Source: Ehretia macrophylla (Eukaryota > Streptophyta > Magnoliopsida > Boraginales > Ehretiaceae). From it: DNA of 64,000 bases. The notes under the pieces were generated by a model, which did no database searches, was not told the origin of the DNA, and worked only from the letters and a program-made list of their open reading frames with translations. Shown piece after piece: positions 24,900 to 36,496 of the stretch. The translations under genes and the position numbers were made by a program. Within the stretch, counting starts at the first letter, position 1. Every line of letters begins with the position of its first letter. The stretch covers positions 53,482,917-53,546,916 of the forward strand of contig CM075773.1 of the NCBI GenBank assembly GCA_037974665.1. The letters run 5' to 3'.

Positions 24900-25920
24900 T
24901 TCTTTTTCCTCGAGTGCAGCACCCCTATATTTGTACTCGCATCTTATTTAGTGGCCTCTTCCTTACGTTGTGACTAAATTGTACATTTTGATATATATTG
25001 GTAAGTCTGAAGAGATTTCTTGCCTGATGAGAGCGTAGTACTCATCATCTAAGTCTGATGATGGCATAATACTCATCATCTGGGTCTGGTGTACTCACCA
25101 TCTAGATTTGTTGGAGACTTTATACCTATTATTTGAAATGGTTACTGATAGTGACACAGCTTAAGGGATGTCATCTGTTGTCCGTTTAACTGTTATTTGA
25201 TATGTATCTCAGTGCCTATTCGTCTACTATCAGTGTTTTTCTTGACTGGCTTTTGTACCCTTTTTTCTGTTTCTTATTAATGATCAATTAGTGTCTTGTT
25301 ATCTTATCCTTACTTGTAGTAACGCAAGATGTTTGAAGAAGAAAATGATGAAAAAAAAATAATGAAGAAAATAATTAAAGGAAGAAGATGTTTGAAGAAG
25401 ATGACATAGTCCGTTGGCCTTCTTGTTGTTGGCAGTGGTGGTGGTGTCTTGTTTGTGGAAATGGTGGTCAACCAAATGAGGAGAGATGATGTTTGGGAAA
25501 GAAAGAATGAGAAGATAAGGGAAGAAATGGAGAAGAGGGTGAGGCTGGTGAGATGTTTTGGGAAAAAGTAGGTTTGCAAATATTTGGGTGGATGGTACAA
25601 ATTGTAGATATCTCTTAAGACATATTTTTTTGTTTGTAAAATTGCTTCAAGTAGTGTTATGGTGACACGACTGCAACTTAACGTTTTATAAGTTGCAAGT
25701 TCAATTTTTACTAGATATATTCATTAATTTTTTACTTTTTATTAGGTAATTTTTAATTAAATTTCTAACAATAAATTAATAACTGGATTTTGGGTTTTAA
25801 TTTTTTTTAACATCTTTTGATTTATCCGTCGATTACTACTTATAAAAATCAAAATCTATCGGCTCACCTGTTAATTTTAGTTATCAGATTTTTATCATAC
25901 GAATACTTGTCGATTTCGAA
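24900..25920. other. Intergenic, no gene seen
   Basis: No feature is supported. A small internal repetition of CTCATCATCT-type words occurs near 25040-25085. The minus-strand open frame at 25310-25600 is Ser/Thr/Phe-rich low complexity. Confidence 0.4.
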
Positions 25921-25929
25921 TTTAAATCC

Positions 25930-26388
25930 TACCACTGACATTTGTCCCACGTTGCTCTAAAAATTTATAGGAATTCAGGATACCTCGTATTTATCCTATC
26001 AAGTGTTGGGATACACCACTGAGTTACCACATACTCGTTCAAGGAACTCTTTCATCACCACGAATAGGCTTGATTGTCAGGGCAAGTGTTCCTTCAAGTG
26101 GTGTATGACCACTATTTTCAGGCAAATGTTACAGCTGAGTTGAAGTTCCTTTATGTTTTTCATGCTCTATGATATCCCGCCAGCTTCTAGGTGAGGCTAG
26201 ATTATCCCCAATCAGGTCATCACCATTGACTGGATTAGAAAAAGATGCTACTACTTTCATGGGTTGAGATCCGGTGCTTACATTTGTGTCTAAGCCATCT
26301 ACTCTCTCTTCAGGCTCTTTCCATTTCCTTTTTTCCCAACACAGGTGTAGGCATCTCATCAACTAAAGGTTTTATCTCCCAACGGGTT
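25930..26388 (-). pseudogene. Second ARF-like fragment, degenerate
   Basis: Read on the minus strand, the frame starts with a DEPTRWEIKPLVDE-like segment near 26385, the end of the ARF auxin-response region in shortened form. It continues with words parallel to the tail of the larger ARF-like pseudogene at 28185-28595 (for example ALT..P, then a GVPTLD..-like stretch, then YPEFL-like). Several in-frame stops and frame changes break it. It is cut near 26385 by an older gypsy remnant. It therefore looks like a truncated tandem or dispersed duplicate of the same ARF-like gene family. Confidence 0.6.
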
Positions 26389-28000
26389 GGTTCGTCAATA
26401 TGAAGGACTATTCAAGGTAATCAATCGGGTTTGCAAGGAATCCTACCAACTCAAGTTCTCTCCCAAGCAGTGGCGGATCTAAGCACCCGGAGTCAGGGGA
26501 TGCATAATAAGCACTCCGAGTTAGAGGTTAATAACTATAGGCCAGAAAAACTTATCTATGCATAGCTATGACAATGTCTCCCCCCACCTATAAAAATCCA
26601 ATCTTTTCACCACCCAAATGAGTAAATCACCTCACAAAGCTATAGAATTATCAGCAACTATATAGAAACTAAGATTCTTCAAACCCCTCCAACAAGAATC
26701 TTTATACATACATACATATATACAAATATTGAATTTTTTTCAAGTAATTTCAGAAGATTTTTTGGTGGGGTTAAAAAGAAAATAATTTTTTTCAGTTCTC
26801 AACTTGCCTTATTTAGTACAACCAAAACTAATTTATCATAATTCATATGCATATCGACAAAAGAATAGTTGTTGCTTTTCACTTTTTTTTTCCACAAATA
26901 GACACACACAAAAGCACACATGTACACCAAACAGTTAATTTATCACAAACTTTACCAATTAAACAATAATTTTTCACCAGTTACCCTCAGTTTTAGATTT
27001 TGGTTGTATATATGTACCTTAGTTGTAGTTGCGAGAGGCAAGACTGAAGGAGGAAAAAAGGAGATTAAAAGTAGTCTTTTTGATGAAAAGTTGTTCTGAC
27101 CCAAAAAAAGAAGAAGAAAAAAGCTATTTTTTTATGGTTTGTATTGCACAAGCAAGGCAACAACAAGAGCATTTTGTTTTTCTTGATAATGTAAAATTAC
27201 AGTTATACCCCTCACAAAGTGGGGGATAAACGAGGGGGTGCACATATACCCCCTGGTGCCTAGGTGGGTCCGCCCCTGCTCCCAAGTTCAAAATTCACTC
27301 GGTCTTCTATGTTAGCTTCTTGAAGTCTTACCATGCAAATCGAGATGACCCAAATTGTGGTGAATCAAGTCATGGCCCAACTGTTGTCTTGACCTCATAT
27401 GATAGGGAAGCCAAATGTATACTCGATGATCGTGTCGTTGGCATGACAAGGCGTGCCCTGATAAATTGACTACCAGGTTAAGTGGAATGGAACACCTGAC
27501 ATCGAAAATATTTGAGAGCATGAAGATGCTTTGTGGCAGCTCTCCAAGCAAATTGAAAAGTTTAAGCGTGGCAAGTGACTAGGGCATTGTCGAGTTAAGT
27601 GGGAAGGGTATAATTGTTCGTCCAATTTACCCCTCTCTGCACTCTTAGCTCTTTTACCTTCAAGGGAGCAACTAAAATGGTCTGCATAAATAAAGGAGTA
27701 GTATATTTATAGGCCAAGCTACTGATGTCACTTGGCAAATTATGTGTATAAATTTCTCTAGAGTAAAGATATTTGTGAAACTTGTAAATATGGTGCCCAA
27801 ATAATTTTAAAGATGTTATTCTAGTCGTCCATTTAGATTAATATTCATCTTTGGATACATATACTTAACCTCCCTCAAGCCTATAAATAGAGGATGGTTG
27901 TGACATTTGTAAATCATCTCAAAATTGAGTTCAGTAATATATAAGTCTCATTCTCAAGTGTCTTAGTCTAATTGACCCAGTCTCTATTTTGGCTTAAAAG
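26388..28000 (+). mobile_element. Ty3/gypsy remnant: integrase C-terminus, chromodomain-like end and LTR part
   Basis: A plus-strand frame reads LVRQYEGLFKVI... up to 26467. After an 811-base insertion it resumes at 27287 with the KIHSVFYVSFLKSYH-type motif, the end of the integrase region of gypsy polyproteins. It is followed by a decayed EHEDALWQ-like chromodomain region with stops. Downstream, CTATAAATAGAGG at 27881-27893 resembles an LTR promoter. Only the 3' part of the element survives. The short minus-strand frame at 27312-27551 is a shadow. Confidence 0.7.
26468..27278. mobile_element. Non-autonomous hAT element
   Basis: Ends are CAGTGGCGGATC (26468) and the near-complementary GGTCCGCCCCTG in style (ending 27278). 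Both sides carry the identical 8-base duplication CTCCCAAG (26460-26467 and 27279-27286), diagnostic of hAT transposition. The 811-base interior has no transposase frame. Its removal would rejoin the integrase frame of the host gypsy remnant exactly, which independently confirms the borders. Confidence 0.9.
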
Positions 28001-29122
28001 TTGGCAAAAATGGTGGGTCCTATATATATTTAAATCATTAATAATATTTTTTAGAGACCGGGGTCTCTAAAAATATTTAAATTTGGAAAGTTTTGTATTT
28101 TGAAGACCCTATTGGAGATACCCTTAGTGAATGTGTCTTACTTGCTACCTCTATCTGTAGTACATGTTTCTCAAGCCAATCCATCTAAAGAACTTGTTTC
28201 TTCAAGTTAGTGATATTTCTTTTCATAGGACCAAGTTTCTCCGAATCACTCATCAAACTACCAACTGTGAGTTGCTCTAGCTCGTTGACGGTTTGCATTA
28301 ACTCCAACAAACACACAAATGCCTCCCCAGCCTCTACAACACTTGACAGGAACTCGGGATATTTTGCATTTATCATGTCAAGTGTAGGAACACACCATTT
28401 TGGTACCATATACCCATTCCAAATAACTTTTTTATCACTAGGTTGGGATGTCAAGGCAAGTGCATCTTTCTCAGCTTCTTTCCGTTTCCTTTTCCGCACC
28501 ATAGAGGTAGGCTCGTCCATTGCAGGTTCTACCTCCCAGAGAGAAACAAACTCTGGTATGCTATCGGGTCTAGGTTCATCCCAACGAACCTTCAAGCTTC
28601 TCTAGTCTGAATTAGCAAATTTTTCGAGTTTAAAGTCTCAAATATTCTCAATTTTACCTCTGTATTTATTCTCTAAAGACTGGAATAGTATCTGAACTTC
28701 CATTCCCACTTCAAATGGCCTTTTACAAGCGTCAATGTATCTGTCTAGCCTTATAACAAACTGGCTAATTCTGAAACAAATACCAACAATAACCAATGTA
28801 AGCAATGTTACGGTTTACAGAATATTTTGATATTTAAGATATATTAGTACATGCTCACCTTGGTTTACACGTAACGAAGAATGGAGAATTGACACCTAGC
28901 GCCTGTGATGCATCTCGCACTTCTAGCTGAATTCGACTTTGGGAGGAACTTGGTGGGGGATTAGCTCGCCGAACTCCAATACGCATCTTGCAATCTTCTC
29001 CCCTGAAAAGTTAATTGTTTGCAAACAAAGGGGAAAATGAAGAGAAGAAAAAGGTTTAGTTGTTAAACTTGGCCGTATAATACCCTCAAAAAAAGTGAAA
29101 CACGTACCTTAAAAAGACTAGT

Positions 29123-29127
29123 ATATC
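29123..29127. repeat. Target-site duplication ATATC, left copy
   Basis: The five bases directly left of the 5' LTR are ATATC, identical to the five bases right of the 3' LTR (38669-38673). A five-base duplication is standard for Ty3/gypsy integration. Confidence 0.95.
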
Positions 29128-31328
29128 TGTAATGACTTGGTCAATCGTAGGACCAAGTGGTGCCATATTATTCTCCCAATTAATTATGGATAAGTGGTTA
29201 TTGATATTTGGGGTAAATAAAATTAATGATAATTATATTGAACTCCTGTCAGGCTTAGGACACTTTTAATAAATGAGGAAAAAAAAAGAGAATACGTTTA
29301 AGGAAATAGAGAATACGTTTTAGGGTTTCTTGAGTTCTTTGCTTCCTAACAAAAACCTACTGAAAGAAATAAACCTCTTCTTTTAGGAGACGAAATCAAA
29401 GAGGACAGAAATACGATTGCACGTGAAAATTGAGATAGTATCAATCTGTGATTTGGGGTAAGTTCTATTCCATAGTTTGATAAAAGTTTTTATCGTGGTT
29501 TTATAGTAATTACTATGATTGGAAAAAGGGGAGAAATAATTATTATTGGTATGATTGAAGTAGGTTCTTGGAGAGTTAAGAGGATCTGGAACCAATTGTT
29601 TATTTAAGAGTTTGCAATTATTGGGTTAGAGGTAAGTGAAACTTTTCCTTGTCTGTATATTCGTTATTCGTATCGTAATGATCATACTAAGATGAATTAG
29701 ACATGTCTCTATTGTACTATCCTGTTAGAATAAATAATTGTGAGTGATGAATCTAAGATCTTGCTCCTAAAATTTATGTATTTTGTTATTCGTTAATGGT
29801 TTCCTAATTTTTCAATCCTGTCTTGTATTCCTAATAGTGCCTAGGCGTATCGTCATATTTCCGAATGTTGAATTTGCTTGATCGAAACCTACTGATAGTT
29901 TTGCAAACTTCCAAAAGCTTTTGTGATGTATATTTATTGCGTGGAACCCACAAAGCATTATTTTCTTTTATTTCTTTTTCTCCAAACCGTGCATATTGGC
30001 TGCAAAGTCAACTTTGTGCCTTTTTCTTAATTTGTAAGAATTGAAATCCAAACAAAAAGTTGCAGTGGACTGCAACGAATATTTAACCAAAAAGAAAAAA
30101 AAAACTAGAACGAACGTGGTTTACTGATTTGATTTTTTTTTTTCTTTAAAAAAAAAAAATTGCTTTACTTACTGCAGCGACTTGATGGTTCAGTATGGGT
30201 CGCTGCAGTCCAAATTTGTTTACTTTATCATTGTTTTCTTACTTACGTATTTATTTGATTTATTTGATTTATTATTATTTATTTATTTATTTATTTTACA
30301 ACTTGAAAAGAAAAATATCCTTTATATGCAGTATTTAATTTTCTATGGAATGTTATCCTCTACCGTTAAGTTCATTTAGTTTCATGCTAAACTGTATTTT
30401 GTGAAAATCAAACTAAGTTATTGAATGATTTGAACAAGTTCCCATTGACCTTTTGATTGTTATGTTCTATTTTCCTTCCTTCTCGCATTGTCATTACTAT
30501 GTGAGTAGTCCATGATGTCTCTAGTCATTTTCAGAATATTTTCTTGGCTGTGAACTATTAATGGTACCGATACGGTTACGGTACCACTACACAGATACTG
30601 TTACTGTGTTAAATTTGCGGATACTGTTACCGCTATTAAATGATTTGGGGCCCCACACTTACTGAACCGTAGCTGCACGGGTTAAATGCAGCCACAACTT
30701 TTATTATTTTTGAAATGTCTTATGCTTGTATATATATCTACACTATCAATTTTTGGAATGCAATTGTAAATTAAGTTTTTGGTACCTTTTATGAATGTTG
30801 ATAATGGTTTCTGTTCCTATTAGATACGAGTCATTCTGCAAGTCATATATTGTCAATCTCACTTTGTGTCATACTTCTAAGCTATTTGTTCATCTATCCT
30901 ACCCTTTTGTTGTGGGATAAGTTCCCTTACTGAGCTTTTGTTCACTCATAAAATTTGTTTCCGCCTGCTTTCTTTGCAGTTAAAACAGAATAAGCGATAA
31001 AGTGTTGGACATCTGGATATGGTGGGCTAAGTTAGAGAGATTTCATTTTCTTCTTTGCTATTGGTACTGTCCGAGTTGGTTTATTTATGGTTTTTCGATG
31101 AATGTAATATAGAGGATGTTGACCTCTTATTCTTATTGTGTTTGAAGATTGATTTTGTGGATTTGTATTTTATTTTATTATTGGAGACTTGCTTAATTAT
31201 TATGGTTTAGCGGCTCTGCATTATTTTGTTGTGGTTGTGCGCCTAGCGAGCTTGAGAGGTTAGACTCTTAGGCATGCGGTATGTTACGCACTAGGTCCTA
31301 TTTCTGTAGCGGGATTTAGGGCGTGACA
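29128..31328 (+). repeat. 5' LTR
   Basis: Starts TGTAATGACTTGG and ends GGGCGTGACA, giving TG...CA termini. It is 2201 bases, against 2172 for the 3' LTR. Visible differences are scattered substitutions and small length changes in A- and TTA-runs. The AT-rich LTR contains no gene; the open frames in it are incidental. Confidence 0.95.
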
Positions 31329-31332
31329 GAAG

Positions 31333-31345
31333 TGATATCAGAGCC
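31333..31345 (+). other. Primer-binding site (initiator tRNA-Met type)
   Basis: TGATATCAGAGCC begins four bases after the 5' LTR. It matches the usual plant TGGTATCAGAGC primer site except for one base. Confidence 0.85.
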
Positions 31346-31475
31346 TAGGTTTCATGACATGGTTGACCTAGGTGAGACTTTGGTAGATAGAATCGAATTG
31401 GCATGATGGATGTTTATGAATAAGATATAATTATGTCGCTATTGTACTAATAATGTTTTGTTTGGACTTTAGGAA

Positions 31476-34400
31476 ATGGCCAGTTCTAGTGGTAATCAAG
31501 GCAATAACCAGGGGGATGATGTTTTGTTAACCGAGCTTATTCCAGACGCTCGTGTCCTGTGCTTACGACGAGTTCCGATTGTGGTTAGCCAAGCACCAAT
31601 AGTTGAACCTAATGCCTCTGCGCCATTATCTGTTGCCTCATCAACGGTACCACCAATTGTTCCGCTAACTCAAGCAATTCCAGTGGTAACAATTTCAACA
31701 CCTCAGCCAGTTTCAATCCCACAAATTGCCCCTCAACCATCAAACCTAGCGCATCAGGTTGTTCCGCAAATGCAGACTGTTTTTATGCCACTTGTCTCGG
31801 GATCACAGATGGTTCCGCAGCCTACATTGCCACAGTCAGTTCCACAGTCTGCTCAGTTACAATCAGCTCCCTTACCGCTATCTACTTTGCCACCACCAGT
31901 TCTACAATCAGTTCCATTGCAGTCAGCTCCACCATCATTGCCTGTGCAGGCACCTTTGACAATTCCTGCACCCCAAACAGTTCCGATTGCACAAGCTGAC
32001 CTGACAACTTCAGCTACACCAGTACCTCAGTATATCTATGTGTCGCAGTACATGTCAGTACCTCAGTATGCACCTACACCAGTGGTAGGAGCACAGGCTT
32101 TTCAGTGGCCTCAGTTCATGCAGATTCCACCAATGAATGCAGGGAATATGGAGTATCAGGCTTTTGAAAGATTTATGCAGATGAATCCTAAAACCTTTAA
32201 TGGAAATGGTGGTCCTCAGATATCATCTGAGTGGTTGATAGATATAGAGGATAATCTTTCTACTTATGATTATGATGAGGATCGAAAAGTACGGTTTGGT
32301 ACACGTATGCTGAAAGGTGCAGTAAAAGAATGGTGGTCATTTCAAAAGGATCAGATGCCAAAACCGATCACTTGGGCTCAGTTTTCAGGTGCATTTGAGT
32401 CTAGGTTCTACCCTTCATCCTACAAAAGTCAAAAGATCACTGAGTTTATCAATTTGAAGAAGCGAGATATGTCAGTTGAGGAGTATGGATTGAAATTTAA
32501 TGAGCTATCACGCTTTGCTCCTCAAATGGTGTCAAATGAATAAGTGAAAGCAAAAATGTTTGAGGCTGGCTTGCGTTTTGAGATACTTGAGAGGGTAGAG
32601 GTCTTTCGTCATCAGACTTTTCAAGATGTATATGACACTGCTTTGGTGACTGAGAAAAGATTGGGAATTAAGAAGAGACATCAACAGAAACTGGATAATA
32701 AAAAGAGGGATAGGGCAAGTGCTTCTCAGTACAAGGGCAAACAACAAGGTAATGCACCAAAAAGAGTTACAACAACAGGCAATGGGAAAGATGTTGCAGA
32801 TCGATGTGGTACATGTTCGAGGAGACATCCACCAGGAGAGTGTTGGTGGAAGAGTGGAGCATGCCTACGTTGTGGGTCTACTGATCATCGCATTCGAGAC
32901 TGTCTGTTGGTTCAAGAACAGCCACAGACTGCTAGGCAGGGTAATCAACCTAACCAGGGTAGAGTAGAGCCACGCCATGATAGGCACAACAGACGCGACG
33001 ACCGTGGTCCACAGAATTGCACAAGGTTTTATGCAATTACTCAGGGAGATACTAAAGCAGACGAGGATATGGTGGCAAGTATTGTGTCTATTATGACTGA
33101 ACATGCATATGTCTTATTTGACACAGGTTCAAATTATTCTTATGTTTCCCCTAAATTTGCATCCTTATTGAAATGTGCATTTGATATATTGCCGAATGAT
33201 GTTTGTGTTGAAACGCCTTTGGGTATATCTGTTGTGACCCGAAAGGTCTATAGAAATTGTCTAGTTACGATTAAGGGAAGAGATTTGCCTGCCGATTTAG
33301 TTGAGCTTGAAATGAGAGATTTCGATGTAATTCTAGGCATGGATTGGTTGTCTTCTTTCCACGGCCACGTAGATTATTTTGCAAAAAAGGTGGTGTTCCA
33401 AATTCCGGGGGAAGCTAAATTTGAGTTTGTAGGTAAAAGTTCATTTGTTCCACGTGTCATCTCAGTATTAAAAGCACACAAAATGTTGAGAAAAGGGTGC
33501 ACGGGTTTTCTAGCTAGTATTGTGGATAATAATCAAAAAGAACTCAGGTTGGAAGACATTTCGGTGGTAAAAGAATTTCCTGATGTGTTTCCAGAGGATA
33601 TTCCTGGACTCCGTCCTGATCGGGAAGTCGAATTTGAAATAGAATTAGCCCCTGGCACAACACCTATCTCTAAGGCACCTTACCGCATGGCCCCAGCTGA
33701 ATTGAAAGAGTTGAAAATACAACTTCAGGAACTGCTAGATAAAGGGCAGATTCGTCCAAGTATATTACCCTGGGGTACTCATGTACTATTTGTGAAGAAG
33801 AAAGATGGTAGTTTGAGATTGTGTATTGACTACCGTGAGCTGAACAAAGTGACTGTGAAAAACAAGTATCATTTGCCACGCATTGATGACTTGTTTGATC
33901 AGCTTCAAGGAGCTCGAGTCTTTTAAAAAATAGACTTGAGATCTGGCCATCACCAATTGAAGATTAAAGAGGAAGATGTGCCTAAAACAGCTTTTAGAAC
34001 CAGATATGGGCACTACGAGTTCATAGTTATGCCTTTTGGATTGACAAATGCACCGGCGGTATTTATGGATCTAATGAATTGGGTGTTCAAGCGGTACTTA
34101 GATCAGTTTGTCGTGGTCTTCATTTATGGTATTTTGGAATATTCGAAGAGTATAGAGGAACACGAGCAGCATTTGAGGGTGGTATTACAGATTCTTAGAG
34201 AGAAGCAATTATATGCGAAGCTTAAGAAGTGTGAATTCTGGTTGTCCAGCGTCGCCTTTTTAGGGCACGTTATTTCTGAAGAAGGTGTCTCCGTAGATCC
34301 TCAGAAGGTAGAGGCAGTGACTAAATGGCCGAGACCTACAAATGTGACTGAAATAAGAAGCTTCCTTGGTTTGGCCAGGTATTATAGGAAATTTATTGAA

Positions 34401-36485
34401 GGGTTCTCAACTATAGCCGCACCAATGACTCGACTCATGGGGAAGGGAGTTAAACTTGAATAGACTCCTGAGTGTGAAAAGGCCTTTTGTGAACTCAAAC
34501 AGCGGTTGGTAACAGCTCCAGTACTTGCGTTACCTGAAGGAACCGAAGGATTTTCCATTTATAGTGATGCTTCTCGAATTGGCTTAGGGTGTGTACTTAT
34601 GCAACATGGGAAGGTGATCGCTTACGCCTCCAGAAAGCTAAAGAGTTATGAACGAAATTACCCTACTCATGACCTCGAATTGGCTGCTGTGGTTTTTGCA
34701 TTAAAAATTTGGAGGCACTACTTATATGGGGTCACGTGTGAGGTATACACAGATCACCAGAGCCTAAAATATCTATTCACCCAAAAGGAGTTGAACTTAA
34801 GGCAAAGACGTTGGTTAGAGCTTATAAAGGATTATGATATCACTGTGCATTACCACCCTAGTAAGGCTAATAAAGTGGCTGATGCCCTCAGTAGACAGCC
34901 TATAGCTAGCATGGCAGCGATGATTACTACACAAGAGGGGTTGCTTCGCGAGTTTGAGAACTTGCATATTGAGGTGATTAAGAAATCAGATGCTGGTATA
35001 TTAGCTAACATCTTAGTGCGATCTACTCTTCTTGAGAGGCTTAAAGGTGCACAACGTAATGACCCTTATTTGGAAGACATTCAAACAAAGATTCAGAGTG
35101 GGAATGCCTCCTACCTCCGCCTACATAGTGATGGAACTCTACGTTTTGGAGATAGAATATGTGTGCCCAATGACCCGGAGTTAAAGAAAGAAATATTGAC
35201 TGAGGCCCATGGATCTTGTTTCTCAGTGCACCCTGGAGGAACAAAAATGTATCGAGACTTGCGTGAGAGGTTTTGGTGGAGGAATATGAAGAAGGATGTG
35301 GGGGAATTTATGGTTAAATGTTTGACTTGTCAAAGAATCAAGGCAGAGCATCAGAAACCGTCGGGATTGCTTCTACCTTTGGATATTCCAGAGTGGAAAT
35401 GGGATAGTATTTCGATGGATTTAGTAGTGGGCTTACCGAGGTCGCGAGAGAAAAAAGATGCTATTTGGGTCATTGTGGATCGATTGACTAAATCAACCCA
35501 CTTCTTGCCTATTCATTTGGATGCAAAATTAGAGACATTTGCTGACCGTTACATCAAGGAAATCGTGAAACTGCATGGGGTGCCTAAGGAAATTGTATCG
35601 GACCGTGACCCGCGTTTTGCTTCAAATTTTTGGAAATGTCTTCAGGATGCTTTAGGGACTAATTTGAGAATGAGTACAGCATATCATCCGAAGACTGATA
35701 GGCAAACAGAGAGAACAATCCAGACATTAGAAGACATGCTGCGAGGGTGCGTACTTGACTTTGGTGACAATTGGGAAAAATATATAACACTCGTGGAATT
35801 TGCATACAGCAATAGTTGTCATGCCAGTATTCAGATATCACCATTTGAGGCCCTTTATGGAAGAAAATGCAGAACCCCACTTTATTGGGACATGGGGGAG
35901 CGAAAGATATTGGGTCCGCAATTAGTAGAAGAAACTGAGGATAAAATCAAGATTATTCAAAAAAGATTGAAGGCAACTCAGGATCGTCAAAAGTGTTGGA
36001 CCGACAAGAGAAGAAAAGATTTAGAGTTCCAAGTTGGAGACCACGTATTTTTAAAAGTGTCACCAGCTAAAGGCGTGGTAAGATTTGGAATGCGAGGAAA
36101 GTTGAAAGCACGTTTTATTGGGCCATTTGAGATTTTGGAGAAATTGAGTCCAATGGCTTACAGGCTTGCCCTACCACCGTCTTTGGCGGGCGTTCATAAC
36201 GTATTTCATGTGTCCCAACTTAAGAAATATGTGTATGATTCGAGTCATGTGCTACAACATGAGCAGTTTCACATCAATAAGAACTTCACATTTGAGAATA
36301 AACCTGTTGGCATTGTGGATCACAAGGATCAGGTATTAAGGCATCGCACCATTCCTTTTGTGAAGATCCAATGGCAAGGCCAGACACCAAGGGAGGCTAC
36401 TTGAGAGCCCGAGAGTGAAGCAAGGGCGAAATACCCCTTCCTGTTTGAAGATAAAGGTAAGTTTCGAGGACGAAACTTTATATAA
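31476..36485 (+). pseudogene. gag-pol polyprotein of the Ty3/gypsy element, four in-frame stops
   Basis: A single 1670-codon frame has no frameshift but stops at 32541-32543 (TAA, in gag), 33924-33926 (TAA, start of reverse transcriptase), 34461-34463 (TAG, before RNase H) and 36402-36404 (TGA, near the end). The final TAA is at 36483-36485. In order: a Pro/Gln/Val-rich N-terminus, a gag core, two zinc-knuckle-like Cys/His clusters (about 32805-32895), a protease with the DTGS motif (33120-33131), reverse transcriptase, RNase H (YSDAS), integrase with HHCC zinc-finger residues and a D..D..E core, and a C-terminal FHVSQLKKY region. The reverse-transcriptase double Asp is replaced by Tyr-Gly at 34125-34130, which should abolish polymerisation. 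Confidence 0.9.
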
Positions 36486-36496
36486 GGGAGGGAGGA
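36484..36496 (+). other. Polypurine tract
   Basis: AAGGGAGGGAGGA immediately precedes the 3' LTR, in the position where plus-strand DNA synthesis is primed. Confidence 0.85.

Noticed and set aside
29383-29595. Frames within both LTRs (also 36668-36943)
   Set aside because: They are duplicated because the LTRs are duplicates; the peptide is AT-driven and ends at the LTR features, with no domain.
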